From: Gemmatimonadaceae bacterium
GTDB lineage: Bacteria; Gemmatimonadota; Gemmatimonadetes; Gemmatimonadales; Gemmatimonadaceae
Direction: 5' to 3'
Assembly: GCA_025928185.1 (NCBI GenBank)
Contig: JAICKA010000015.1
Coordinates: 1 to 50,289, forward strand
DNA: 50,289 nt
Shown here: positions 16,380 to 24,847 of the stretch, piece after piece
Layout: each line of letters opens with the position of its first letter
How positions within the stretch are numbered: position 1 is the first letter of the stretch
Position numbers and translations under genes: made by a program
The notes under the pieces: generated by a model
Databases searched by the model: none
Told to the model about the DNA's origin: nothing
The model's input: the letters and a program-made list of their open reading frames with translations, nothing else

Positions 16380-17863
16380 TGTCCCGGCGCCGCAGCAACG
16401 CACGACAATCCGGGAGGGCGCTCGCCGGCGCGATCGGCATCGTCCTCGCCGGTGCGTGCGTGCATCAGCCGCCTTCGATCGACGGCGGTGCGGCCGCGCC
16501 GGCGAGTCCGAGCTCGCTCTGGCAGCCGAGCAGGAAGGTCGTTGAAGTGGCGCGTCGCGACACCGCGGCCATCCGGGTTGCAGCCCAGGATCTCCAGCAT
16601 CTCACGCTCGCGGACGTCGTGGACATCGCGCTGCGGAACAGTCCCGACACGCGACTCTCGTGGGCGCAGGCCAGAGCCGCCGCCGATGTCTATGGCTCGA
16701 GCAAGGGTCAGCTGTACCCCACGCTGTCGGCCAACCTCGATTTCAATCGCTCGCTCACGGCAGCCACGCCGGTTCGCTCGGGCGTCGAGCGGTCGCAGTA
16801 TGGGCCCTCGCTGTCACTCGCGTATACGGTCCTCGACTTCGGCGGCCGCTCGGGTTCGATCGACGTCGCACGTCAGACGGCGGTGGCAGCCGATCTCACG
16901 CACAACGCCACGGTCGAGAACACGATCTTTCAGGTGGAGTCGGCGGCGTTCGGCTATCTAGCCACGCGTTCCGAGCGCGATGCCGAACAGGCGGCAGTCA
17001 ACGAGGCAACCGCGGCGCTCGATGCCGCGAACGAGCGCCACCGGGTTGGTTTGGCGACGATTGCCGACGTGTTGCAGGCGCAGACCGCGCGCTCCGAGGC
17101 GCTGTTGCAGCTCGAGACGCTCGAGGGCGCACTCCAGATTGCGCGTGGAACGCTGGCGGTCGCCATGGGCGTGCCGGCCAACACGCCATTCGAGATTCCT
17201 CAAGTCCCGGCGACCGACTCGGTGCACTTCGTGGCACAATCGGTCGATTCGCTGATCAACGCCGCGGTGCGCAATCGTCCGGAGCTGGCATCGGCGCGCG
17301 CCGCCGCCGCCGCGTCGTCGGCGATTCGCGTCACGCGTTCGGCCTACCTGCCGGCGCTCGGCTTCAGCGCCACTGGCGCCAACAACCGGTCCAGCTTCTC
17401 CGGACTCGGCGGCCGTACGTATTCGCTGAACTTCGGGCTGCAGATTCCGCTGTTCTCCGGTTTTTCCAATCAGTACGACGTGCACGCGGCGTCCGAGGAC
17501 TATCAGGCGGCGCTCGCCCGGGCCGACGCGACGAAGCAGCAGGTGATCCAACAGGTGTTCACGTCGTATTACACGCTGCGGACGGCGACCGACCGCGTTC
17601 ACACGTCGGCGGATCTGCTGGCGAGCGCGACGCAGTCGGAAACGGTGGCGCGCGAGCGGTACCGTGAGGGCGTCGGCAGCATCGTCGATCTGCTGGTGGC
17701 ACAGAGCGCGCTGGCGACGGCGCGCGCGCAGTCGGTGGAATCGCGCTGGCAATGGCGTACGGCGCTGGCGCAGCTGGCCCACGACGTCGGCGTGCTCGGC
17801 GCGCGCGGCGATGCGACGTTCTCTCCCCTTTCACCGGCGCCCCAGTCGAGGCCGGGACGATGA
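16379..17863 (+). CDS. TolC-family outer membrane efflux channel (lipoprotein)
   Basis: A 494-residue outer membrane factor. The lipoprotein signal ends at VLAGACVHQ, so the mature protein is probably lipidated, as in NodT/OprM-type channels. Two OEP repeats follow: the first from LTLADVVDIALRNSPDTRLS, the second from SLINAAVRNRPELASARAAA, each with long coiled coils and a beta hairpin (SLSLAYTVLDFGGRSG and SLNFGLQIPLFSGFSNQYDV). Trimers of such proteins form the exit duct that joins an RND or ABC pump to the outside. A GTG at 16376 giving a GTGA overlap is an alternative start. It overlaps the next adaptor gene by 4 nt. Confidence 0.92.
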   Translation: MSRRRSNARQSGRALAGAIGIVLAGACVHQPPSIDGGAAAPASPSSLWQPSRKVVEVARRDTAAIRVAAQDLQHLTLADVVDIALRNSPDTRLSWAQARAAADVYGSSKGQLYPTLSANLDFNRSLTAATPVRSGVERSQYGPSLSLAYTVLDFGGRSGSIDVARQTAVAADLTHNATVENTIFQVESAAFGYLATRSERDAEQAAVNEATAALDAANERHRVGLATIADVLQAQTARSEALLQLETLEGALQIARGTLAVAMGVPANTPFEIPQVPATDSVHFVAQSVDSLINAAVRNRPELASARAAAAASSAIRVTRSAYLPALGFSATGANNRSSFSGLGGRTYSLNFGLQIPLFSGFSNQYDVHAASEDYQAALARADATKQQVIQQVFTSYYTLRTATDRVHTSADLLASATQSETVARERYREGVGSIVDLLVAQSALATARAQSVESRWQWRTALAQLAHDVGVLGARGDATFSPLSPAPQSRPGR

Positions 17864-18984
17864 GCATTCATAAATACCAGATCCGGGTCGGCGTGGGCTG
17901 CGCGATCGCGGCGGCGGCTTGCAGCAAGCCGCCGGTCAAGGAGACGCCGAGCGTTCCGGTCACGGTGGCAACGGCGACGCAGATCGCGGCGCCGCATACG
18001 ATCGAGGCCAACGGCGTCGTCGAGCCGCTGCATACCGTCGCGGTTGAGGCCCAGGTTGGCGGCACGCTCGATTCGGTGGAGTTCCGCGAAGGCGAGGACG
18101 TTCGGAGCGGCCAGGTGTTGTTCCGCATCGATCCCAGACCATTCCAAGCCGCATTGCGGCAAGCCGAGGCCACGCTGGCGCGCGACGTCGCGCAGGCACT
18201 GAGCGCACAGCGAGATGCCGAACGCTATCAGGCGCTCGTGGCCAAGGACTACGTCACCAAGTCGCAGGCCGATCAGGCCATGGCGCAAGCGGCGGCGCTC
18301 AAGGCCACAGTGCAGGCGGACAGCGCGGCCGTGGACAACGCGCGCCTCAATCTCAGCTATACGACGATTCGGGCGCCGATCTCGGGCCGCACCGGCCGCT
18401 TGCTCGTCAAGCAGGGAAACCTCGTCCAGGCGAACAGCGATCCGCTGGTGATCATCAACACCTTGCATCCGATCAGCGTGCGCTTTCCGGTCGTGCAGCG
18501 CGAATTTCCAGAGCTGCAACGACGCAGCAGCCGCGGCAACCTGCCGGTGCGCGTCGTGACGGCGGACAGCGGACGTGTCGGCGAGGTGGGTCGGCTGGAT
18601 TTTCTCGACAACGAAGTGGATTCGCTCACTGGGAGCGTGGTTGCCAAGGCGCTGTTCGACAATCAGCTGAACAGCCTCTGGCCGGGTGAGTACGTGCGCG
18701 TGAGCGTGCAGCTCGACGTCACGCCGAACGCAGTGGCCGTTCCGACGAGCGCGGTGCTTCCCGGACAGAACGGGAGCTACGTGTTCGTCGTCGGACCGGA
18801 CAAGATCGCCAAAGTGCGGCCGATCGTCCCCGGTGAAGCCGTGGGACAGCTCACGACGGTGGATAGCGGGTTGGTGGTAGGCGAGCAGGTAGTGGTGGAC
18901 GGCCAGTCGCGATTGACGCCGAACGCACGCGTCGAGGTGCGAGCTCCGGCCACCGAGACCGCAACGACACAGGCGGCACCATGA
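17860..18984 (+). CDS. RND efflux periplasmic adaptor (AcrA/MdtA-type lipoprotein)
   Basis: A 374-residue membrane-fusion lipoprotein with lipobox CAIAAAACSKPP (Cys near residue 21). It shows the lipoyl halves AVEAQVGGTLDSVEFREGED and TIRAPISGRTGRLLVKQGNL, a short alpha-hairpin between them, a barrel domain with IINTLHPISVRFPVVQREFP and a membrane-proximal domain containing VPTSAVLPGQNGSYVFVV. This matches adaptors of HAE1 RND pumps. The ATG at 17860 overlaps the TolC-like stop by 4 nt, and its own stop overlaps the pump start by 4 nt, so adaptor and pump are coupled. It should bridge the pump and the outer membrane channel. Confidence 0.92.
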   Translation: MSIHKYQIRVGVGCAIAAAACSKPPVKETPSVPVTVATATQIAAPHTIEANGVVEPLHTVAVEAQVGGTLDSVEFREGEDVRSGQVLFRIDPRPFQAALRQAEATLARDVAQALSAQRDAERYQALVAKDYVTKSQADQAMAQAAALKATVQADSAAVDNARLNLSYTTIRAPISGRTGRLLVKQGNLVQANSDPLVIINTLHPISVRFPVVQREFPELQRRSSRGNLPVRVVTADSGRVGEVGRLDFLDNEVDSLTGSVVAKALFDNQLNSLWPGEYVRVSVQLDVTPNAVAVPTSAVLPGQNGSYVFVVGPDKIAKVRPIVPGEAVGQLTTVDSGLVVGEQVVVDGQSRLTPNARVEVRAPATETATTQAAP

Positions 18985-21900
18985 ATCTCTCGGAGCTGTT
19001 CATCCGGCGACCGGTCGCCACGGTCCTCGTGATGGCGGGCATCATCTTCTTCGGCATCACCGCATATCGGCGGCTGCCGGTCAGCGATCTGCCAACGGTG
19101 GACTTTCCGACGATCTCGGTGAGCGCCAGCCTGCCGGGCGCGAGTCCGGAGACGATGGCGTCAGCCGTGGCCACGCCGCTGGAGAAACAGTTCTCGACGA
19201 TCGCCGGCATCGACAACATGACGTCGAGCAGCACGCTCGGCGCGACGTCGATCACGATCCAGTTCTCGCTCGATCGCGACATCGACGCTGCCGCGCAAGA
19301 CGTGCAGGCGATGATCGCCAAGACGCTGCGGCAGCTGCCGGACGGCATCATTCCGCCGTCGTACCAGAAGGTGAATCCGGCGGGGCAATCGATCCTGCTG
19401 TATGCGCTGACGTCGTCGCTGCTGCCGTTATCGCAGCTCGACGAGTACGCCGAAACGATGATGGCGCAGCGCATCTCGATGGTCGAAGGCGTGGCGCAGG
19501 TCAACGTGTACGGCGCGCAGAAGTACGCCGTCCGCGTGCAGCTCGATCCCAATGCGCTCGCCCACCGTCAGCTCGGTATCGACGAGGTGGCGAGCGCGAT
19601 CACGTCGGAGAATGTCAATCTGCCGACGGGCATCCTGAACGGTCCGACGAAGACGTACACCGTGCAGGCGAACGGACAGTTGCAGGATGCCGCCGGGTTC
19701 CGGCAGCTCACCGTCGCCTATCGCAACGGCGCGCCGGTCAAGCTCGGCGATCTGGGCGAAGTGCTCGACAACGTACAGGACAACCGCGCGGCGAGCTGGT
19801 TCAACGGCAAGCGCTCCATCGTGCTGGCCATTCAGCGACAGCCGGGCAGCAACACCGTGGCCGTGGCCACGGGCGTGAACGAGTTGATGGAGAAGCTGAA
19901 GACGCAGCTGCCGGCCGGTGTCGAGGCGGTCACGTTGTTCGACCGCACGCAATCGATCCGCGAATCGGTTGCCGACGTGAAGTTCACGCTCGTGCTCACG
20001 CTCGTGCTCGTGGTGCTCGTGATCTTCCTGTTCCTGCGGAATGTTTCGGCGACGGTGATTCCGAGCCTGGCGCTCCCCATCTCGGTGATCGGCACGTTCG
20101 CCGTGATGTATTTGATGAACTACAGTCTCGACAACCTGTCGCTGATGGCGCTCACGCTTGCCGTGGGCTTCGTGGTGGACGATGCGATCGTGATGCTCGA
20201 GAACATCGTGCGCCACATGGAGATGGGAAAGCCGCCGATGCGCGCCGCGATCGATGGCGCGGCCGAAGTCGGCTTCACCATTCTCTCGATGACCATCTCG
20301 CTGACCGCGGTCTTCATTCCGATCCTCTTCCTCGGCGGAATCGTTGGCCGACTCTTTCACGAATTCGCCGTCACGATCGCAGTCTCGATTCTCGTGTCGG
20401 GATTCGTGTCGTTGACGCTGACGCCGATGCTCTCCAGCCGGTTTCTTCGGCCGCACTCGGAGGAGACGCACGGACGGCTCTACAACACCACCGAGCGCGG
20501 CTATCAGTGGCTGGTCAAGCGTTACGAGGGTGGTCTGCTCTGGGCGATGGCGCACCGCCCGCTGACGATGGTGTTCTCGCTCGGTATTCTCGCCGGAACC
20601 GTGCTGTTGTTCATCGTCGTGCCGAAGGGCTTCATTCCCAGCGAGGATACCGGCCAGCTTCACGCGACCACGGAAGCGGCGCAGGGCACGTCGTTCGATG
20701 ACATGGTGCGCCACCAGCAGCAGGTGGATGCGATCGTGCACGCGGATACGAACATCGCCGGCTTCATGTCGGCCGTGGGCGGAGGCCATTCCGGATCGAA
20801 TCAGGGCCGCCTGTTCATCACGCTCAAGCCGCGCAACCAGCGAGTGAGCGCGGATGAGATGATCTCCGAGCTGCGGCCCAAGTTGGCAAAGGTTCCGGGC
20901 ATGGTAACGTTCCTGCAGAATCCGCCGGCGATTCAGATCGGCGGCCGCGTCTCGAAGGCGCTGTACGAGTTCACGATGCAGAGCCCGGACATCAGCACGC
21001 TGTATCCGGCGGCGCAGCGAATGGTCGACGAAGTGAAACGGTCGCCGCTCGTGCAGGACGTGACGAGCGATCTCCAGCTCGGCAATCCGCAGGCGAGCGT
21101 GCAGATCGATCGCGAGCGCGCCTCGTCGCTTGGCGTGAGCGCGTCACAAATCGAGACGGCGCTCTACGACGCGTACGGGTCGCGGCAGGTGTCGACCATC
21201 TACACACCGAACAACGAATACTGGGTGATGATGGAGCTGCTGCCGCAGTATCAGCAGGATCTCTCGGCACTCGACCTGTTGTACGTGCGATCGAACACCG
21301 GCGCGCTCGTGCCGCTCAGCGCAGTCGCGACGATCACCCAGAGCGCCGGCGCGCTGAGCGTGAACCACTCCGGCCAGCTTCCGTCGGTGACGCTGTCGTT
21401 CAACCTCGCGCCCGGCGTGTCGCTCGGCGACGCGGTGAACGTCGTACAGACCGCGGCCAGTCACGTGCTGCCGAGCAGCATCAACACGGCGTTTTCCGGC
21501 ACGGCGCAGGCGTTCCAATCGACGCAGGCCGGCATGCTCGCGCTGCTCGGCATCGCCATCTTCGTCATCTACGTCGTGCTCGGCGTGTTGTACGAGAGCT
21601 TCATTCATCCGATCACGATTCTCTCGGGGTTGCCGTTCGCCGCGTTCGGTGCGCTGTTGACGCTGTACATCTTTCATATCGATCTGAGCGTGTACGCGTT
21701 CGTTGGCATCATTCTGCTGGTCGGTCTCGTCAAGAAGAACGCGATCATGATGATCGACTTCGCGCTCGAGGCGGAGCGATCGGAAGGACGGACGCCGAGC
21801 GACGCTATCGTGCACGCCTGCCTGATCCGCTTCCGGCCGATCATGATGACGACCATGGCGGCGCTCATGGGCACGCTGCCGATTGCGTTCTCGCAGGGCG

Positions 21901-22145
21901 CCGGCGCCGAGTCGCGTCGTCCGCTCGGCGTCGCGGTCGTCGGCGGTCTGGCGTTCTCGCAGCTCATCACGCTGTTCGTGACGCCGGTGGTCTACACGTA
22001 CATGGATACGTTGAGTCGCCGCATGGGCGGCTTCTTTACGCGCGCGGGCCGCGACCACCGCGATGATCTGGTCGGCGTGCCAGCCGGTGCGATGGCGTTC
22101 GAGGGAATGGTGCCGGCGAAGTCGTCTGGTGACGCCGCGGATTAG
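18981..22145 (+). CDS. HAE1-family RND multidrug efflux pump
   Basis: A 1054-residue inner-membrane proton/substrate antiporter of the AcrB/MdtBC type. It begins with LSELFIRRPVATVLVMAG, has two large periplasmic loops and 12 expected helices. Helix 4 carries VGFVVDDAIVMLENIVRHME, with Asp400 and Asp401 as the proton-relay pair of drug exporters; metal-type pumps such as CzcA and CnrA have a different motif with a single Asp. The second half repeats the plan, with VGIILLVGLVKKNAIMMIDF. The trimer exports lipophilic compounds through the adaptor and TolC-like channel encoded just upstream. It is the last gene of the seven-gene sigma-led run. Confidence 0.95.
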   Translation: MNLSELFIRRPVATVLVMAGIIFFGITAYRRLPVSDLPTVDFPTISVSASLPGASPETMASAVATPLEKQFSTIAGIDNMTSSSTLGATSITIQFSLDRDIDAAAQDVQAMIAKTLRQLPDGIIPPSYQKVNPAGQSILLYALTSSLLPLSQLDEYAETMMAQRISMVEGVAQVNVYGAQKYAVRVQLDPNALAHRQLGIDEVASAITSENVNLPTGILNGPTKTYTVQANGQLQDAAGFRQLTVAYRNGAPVKLGDLGEVLDNVQDNRAASWFNGKRSIVLAIQRQPGSNTVAVATGVNELMEKLKTQLPAGVEAVTLFDRTQSIRESVADVKFTLVLTLVLVVLVIFLFLRNVSATVIPSLALPISVIGTFAVMYLMNYSLDNLSLMALTLAVGFVVDDAIVMLENIVRHMEMGKPPMRAAIDGAAEVGFTILSMTISLTAVFIPILFLGGIVGRLFHEFAVTIAVSILVSGFVSLTLTPMLSSRFLRPHSEETHGRLYNTTERGYQWLVKRYEGGLLWAMAHRPLTMVFSLGILAGTVLLFIVVPKGFIPSEDTGQLHATTEAAQGTSFDDMVRHQQQVDAIVHADTNIAGFMSAVGGGHSGSNQGRLFITLKPRNQRVSADEMISELRPKLAKVPGMVTFLQNPPAIQIGGRVSKALYEFTMQSPDISTLYPAAQRMVDEVKRSPLVQDVTSDLQLGNPQASVQIDRERASSLGVSASQIETALYDAYGSRQVSTIYTPNNEYWVMMELLPQYQQDLSALDLLYVRSNTGALVPLSAVATITQSAGALSVNHSGQLPSVTLSFNLAPGVSLGDAVNVVQTAASHVLPSSINTAFSGTAQAFQSTQAGMLALLGIAIFVIYVVLGVLYESFIHPITILSGLPFAAFGALLTLYIFHIDLSVYAFVGIILLVGLVKKNAIMMIDFALEAERSEGRTPSDAIVHACLIRFRPIMMTTMAALMGTLPIAFSQGAGAESRRPLGVAVVGGLAFSQLITLFVTPVVYTYMDTLSRRMGGFFTRAGRDHRDDLVGVPAGAMAFEGMVPAKSSGDAAD

Positions 22146-22206
22146 CACCGAAGCGCCAGTATCGCCGGTCCGTGGGCGCCGCAAATACTGTCAGAGACAA
22201 AAGGCA

Positions 22207-22298
22207 AGCGGCCGCAGATGACGCTGATGAACGCTGATTTGAAAAGCAACAACAAGAGTTTTTCAATCTGCGTTTTTCATCGTTCATCTGCGGCCGCT
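22207..22298. repeat. 92-bp palindromic intergenic element
   Basis: Perfect 15-bp ends AGCGGCCGCAGATGA (22207-22221) and its complement (22284-22298) enclose an imperfectly complementary core with TTGAAAA and TTTTTCAA arms. The whole unit can fold into one long hairpin. It lies between the convergent RND pump and M28 peptidase genes and could end either transcript. A 27-nt stretch, 22212-22238, recurs at 29531-29557 with 24 identities. No transposase is present. Confidence 0.65.
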
Positions 22299-22323
22299 AA
22301 CCATCAGGGGGCATGACCGGCCG

Positions 22324-23601
22324 CTAGCGCTCGAGCCGGGCCCCGGTGAGCTTCGCGATCGCGGCCAGGGTTGTTTCCGCGGCATTCAATCCCAAACGGA
22401 AATCCTTGTCGCTGTAGGTCGAGAAGAGATCCGTCGGCTGATGCCACTGCGGATCCCACCCGGCGCCGATCTGCGCGCCGCGTTCGTTCTCGCGCAGGCT
22501 GATCGACGGCACGAGATCCTGGAACGGACCGGAATCGGTGTTCGTCATGTGCTGGCCCACGTGCGCCGGATAATCGGTCGCATACATGTCGTTCGCGTCG
22601 GCGAATGCCCACGCCAGCTTCTGCGCGCCGTCGGCGAATTTCGACGTTTGCGCGAACTCGACGTTCACGTCCGCCTCGGGCCGCTGCTCCTTGCTCATCG
22701 TGCCGTCGGCGTTCGGCATGCCGTGATCGAACATCATCATGTCGTGCTGAATCATGCCGAGCCACTTGGGTTCTGGATACTTGCCCGAACCGGCCGGCTC
22801 CTCCTTGCCTTGCAGTGAGTAGCGCTGCTCGACGTAGGCGCGCGCGCCGTTCGTGCCGGTTTCCTCGTTGTTCCAGAGGATGAAGCGGATCGAGCGGTCG
22901 GTCTTGACGTCCGGGCTGCTGAATACGCGCGCGACCTGCATCACGAGCGCCGTACCCGAGCCATCGTCGTTCGCGGCTTCACCCCAGCCGATACCGTCCA
23001 TGTGGCCGCCGACGATGTACATCTCGTCGGGGTGCGTCGTCCCGATTTTCGTGCAGTAGACTTCCTCGCGCTCGCCCGGCGACGTCGGCTGCGTGTCGAT
23101 TGCGCGCAGCTTCGGATCCGGCTGCTTCAGCGAGTCGTTGTTCACGCCGGTCTCGGTGCGAACGCCGAAGATGCGCGAGCCGCCCTGACCGTTGGACGGC
23201 CCGACGCTGATCACGCTTCCGTGCGGAGGCGGCGTGCGACGCGCCCCGCCACGGCCGCCACGGCCGCCGCGACGTCCCGCATCGGCCTGTGTCGCTTCCG
23301 GGTACTGATATTTGATGCGCTCCGTGTTGGTGCAGCCGTAACTCTTGAGCTGCGCCTCGATCCAGTCGACAGCGGCACGATTGCGATCCGTGCCCTGACG
23401 GCGATCCCCGAATTGTGTGAGTCCCTTGACCGTGGCCTTGTACTGCGCGAGGTCGAGTCGGCCGACGAGCTGGCGAATCGGGTCGGATGCCGAGTCGGCG
23501 GCGTTGACCGCCGGTGCGGGGCCGCGGGCCTGTGCGCGTACGGGAACGGCGGTCGCGGCGAGCGAAGCGCAAACCGCCGCGAGAAGCACCTTCGATGACA
23601 T
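22324..23601 (-). CDS. Exported M28-family zinc aminopeptidase
   Basis: A 425-residue secreted metallopeptidase. A signal peptide (KVLLAAVCASLAATAVPVRAQ) leads a short N-terminal domain and an M28 catalytic domain. His200 and Asp202 in VGGHMDGIGW, the bridging Asp in AANDDGSGTA (212/213), and Glu246/Glu247 in WNNEETGTNG supply the zinc ligands and general base; a late His in QWHQPTDLFS completes the site. Unusually, residues 109-122 are an Arg/Gly-rich insert (GRRGGRGGRGGARR) just before the catalytic domain. Bacterial relatives release N-terminal amino acids from peptides outside the cytoplasm. It is monocistronic and divergent from the aminotransferase, sharing an 84-bp spacer. The ATG at 23601 fits the signal peptide. 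Confidence 0.92.
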   Translation of the reverse strand: MSSKVLLAAVCASLAATAVPVRAQARGPAPAVNAADSASDPIRQLVGRLDLAQYKATVKGLTQFGDRRQGTDRNRAAVDWIEAQLKSYGCTNTERIKYQYPEATQADAGRRGGRGGRGGARRTPPPHGSVISVGPSNGQGGSRIFGVRTETGVNNDSLKQPDPKLRAIDTQPTSPGEREEVYCTKIGTTHPDEMYIVGGHMDGIGWGEAANDDGSGTALVMQVARVFSSPDVKTDRSIRFILWNNEETGTNGARAYVEQRYSLQGKEEPAGSGKYPEPKWLGMIQHDMMMFDHGMPNADGTMSKEQRPEADVNVEFAQTSKFADGAQKLAWAFADANDMYATDYPAHVGQHMTNTDSGPFQDLVPSISLRENERGAQIGAGWDPQWHQPTDLFSTYSDKDFRLGLNAAETTLAAIAKLTGARLER

Positions 23602-23685
23602 GCGGGTCCTCTAGGGCGAAAAGTGGAGTGCTGGATCATGCGGCGGAGAGGCGTCCACTGCAACCCATCCACTAGATTTGCAGCC

Positions 23686-24810
23686 ATGTCCGATGCGCCG
23701 TTCGGCACGTTCTTCGTCCCGGGTCCGACCGAGGTTCGGCCGGAGATCCTTGCGCAGCTCACGCGCCCGATGATGCAGCACCGCAATCGTGCGTTCGAGG
23801 CGATGTTCGCGCGCATCGACGCGGGCCTGCGCGACGTGCTGCTCACGGCCCGGCCGGTCTACGTCGGGGCCACGTCGGCCACGGGATTCATGGAGATGGC
23901 GATCCGCAACGCAGCGGCGGGGCCGATCCTGTCGCTCGTGAACGGCGGATTTTCCGAACGCTTCGCGCTCGTCGCCGAGTCGTGCGGCCGACAGGTGGAA
24001 CGCGTCGTCGTGCCGTGGGGCGCGACGTTCGATCTGAACGCGGTGGAAGACGCCTTGACGCAGACGCGCTTTGCCGCGGTGACGGTCGCACAATCCGAAA
24101 CTTCGACTGGCGTGCTCACCGACGTGCATGAGGTGGCCGAGCTGGCGCACCGGCACGGCACGATCGTGCTCGTCGACAGCGTATCGGGCGCCGGCGGAGC
24201 CAAGATCACCGTCGACGGCTGGGGTCTCGACTACGTGCTCACTGGTTCGCAAAAGGCGCTCGCATTGCCGGCCGGTCTGGCGTTCGCCGTGGCGTCGGCT
24301 GAATACGTCGACCGTGCACGCTCGCTGCCGGATCGCGGCTTCTACTTCGACATCGTGCAGTACGACAAATTTGCCGCGCGCAATCAGACGCCGAGTACGC
24401 CGGCCACGTCGCTATTGTACGCGCTCGAAGCGCAGATGGGCGACATCGGCCGCGAGGGCATCGAACGTCGGTGGGAGCGACACCTCGCCATGCGCGACGC
24501 CACCATCGAGTGGGTGTATGGGCTGCGCGAGCGCCGCGGGGTCGACGTGAGCGTGGTCGCGCCGGAGGGCGCTCGGTCACCCACGGTCACGGTGATCCGT
24601 CTCCCGCTCGGCATGTCGCCGGTCGAGTTGAGAAACGCGATCGAAGTGCGCGGATACACCATCGGCGGCGGCTACGGCGAGCTGGCGGCGACAACGGTTC
24701 GCATCGGCCACATGGGCGATCACACGCTCGAGGGACTGCGTCGCTGCTTGCACGCCTGCGAGACGGCCATCGCCGAGCTGGCCGAGCGGCGGCGGCTCGT
24801 CCGAGCCTGA
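23686..24810 (+). CDS. Class V PLP aminotransferase (alanine/serine-glyoxylate type)
   Basis: A 374-residue fold-type I PLP enzyme of the alanine-glyoxylate/serine-pyruvate aminotransferase group. FFVPGPTEVRPEI near the N-terminus, GATSATGFMEMAI (phosphate region), QSETSTGVLTDV, VLVDSVSGAGG (Asp164, ring nitrogen) and LTGSQKALALPAG (Lys190, Schiff base) are all in place. Such enzymes move amino groups from serine or alanine to glyoxylate or pyruvate; some act in photorespiration-like, serine-cycle or purine-related pathways. The neighbours do not decide which. The ATG at 23686 gives the exact family N-terminus; a frame opening at 23623 is not protein-like. It is cytosolic. Confidence 0.9.
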   Translation: MSDAPFGTFFVPGPTEVRPEILAQLTRPMMQHRNRAFEAMFARIDAGLRDVLLTARPVYVGATSATGFMEMAIRNAAAGPILSLVNGGFSERFALVAESCGRQVERVVVPWGATFDLNAVEDALTQTRFAAVTVAQSETSTGVLTDVHEVAELAHRHGTIVLVDSVSGAGGAKITVDGWGLDYVLTGSQKALALPAGLAFAVASAEYVDRARSLPDRGFYFDIVQYDKFAARNQTPSTPATSLLYALEAQMGDIGREGIERRWERHLAMRDATIEWVYGLRERRGVDVSVVAPEGARSPTVTVIRLPLGMSPVELRNAIEVRGYTIGGGYGELAATTVRIGHMGDHTLEGLRRCLHACETAIAELAERRRLVRA

Positions 24811-24847
24811 GTGATTTAGAGAAGTGGAATTACGTCCGCCGACTCGG

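Noticed and set aside
19428..20789. A 453-codon open frame antisense to the RND pump
   Set aside because: Its His/Arg/Glu-rich sequence mirrors the reverse frame of helix-coding DNA, and the pump on the other strand is complete and well conserved.
15087..22145. Assignment of the pump operon to metal efflux, because of its cnr-like sensor module
   Set aside because: The pump has two adjacent Asp residues in helix 4, as in HAE1 drug pumps, so a metal substrate is not supported.
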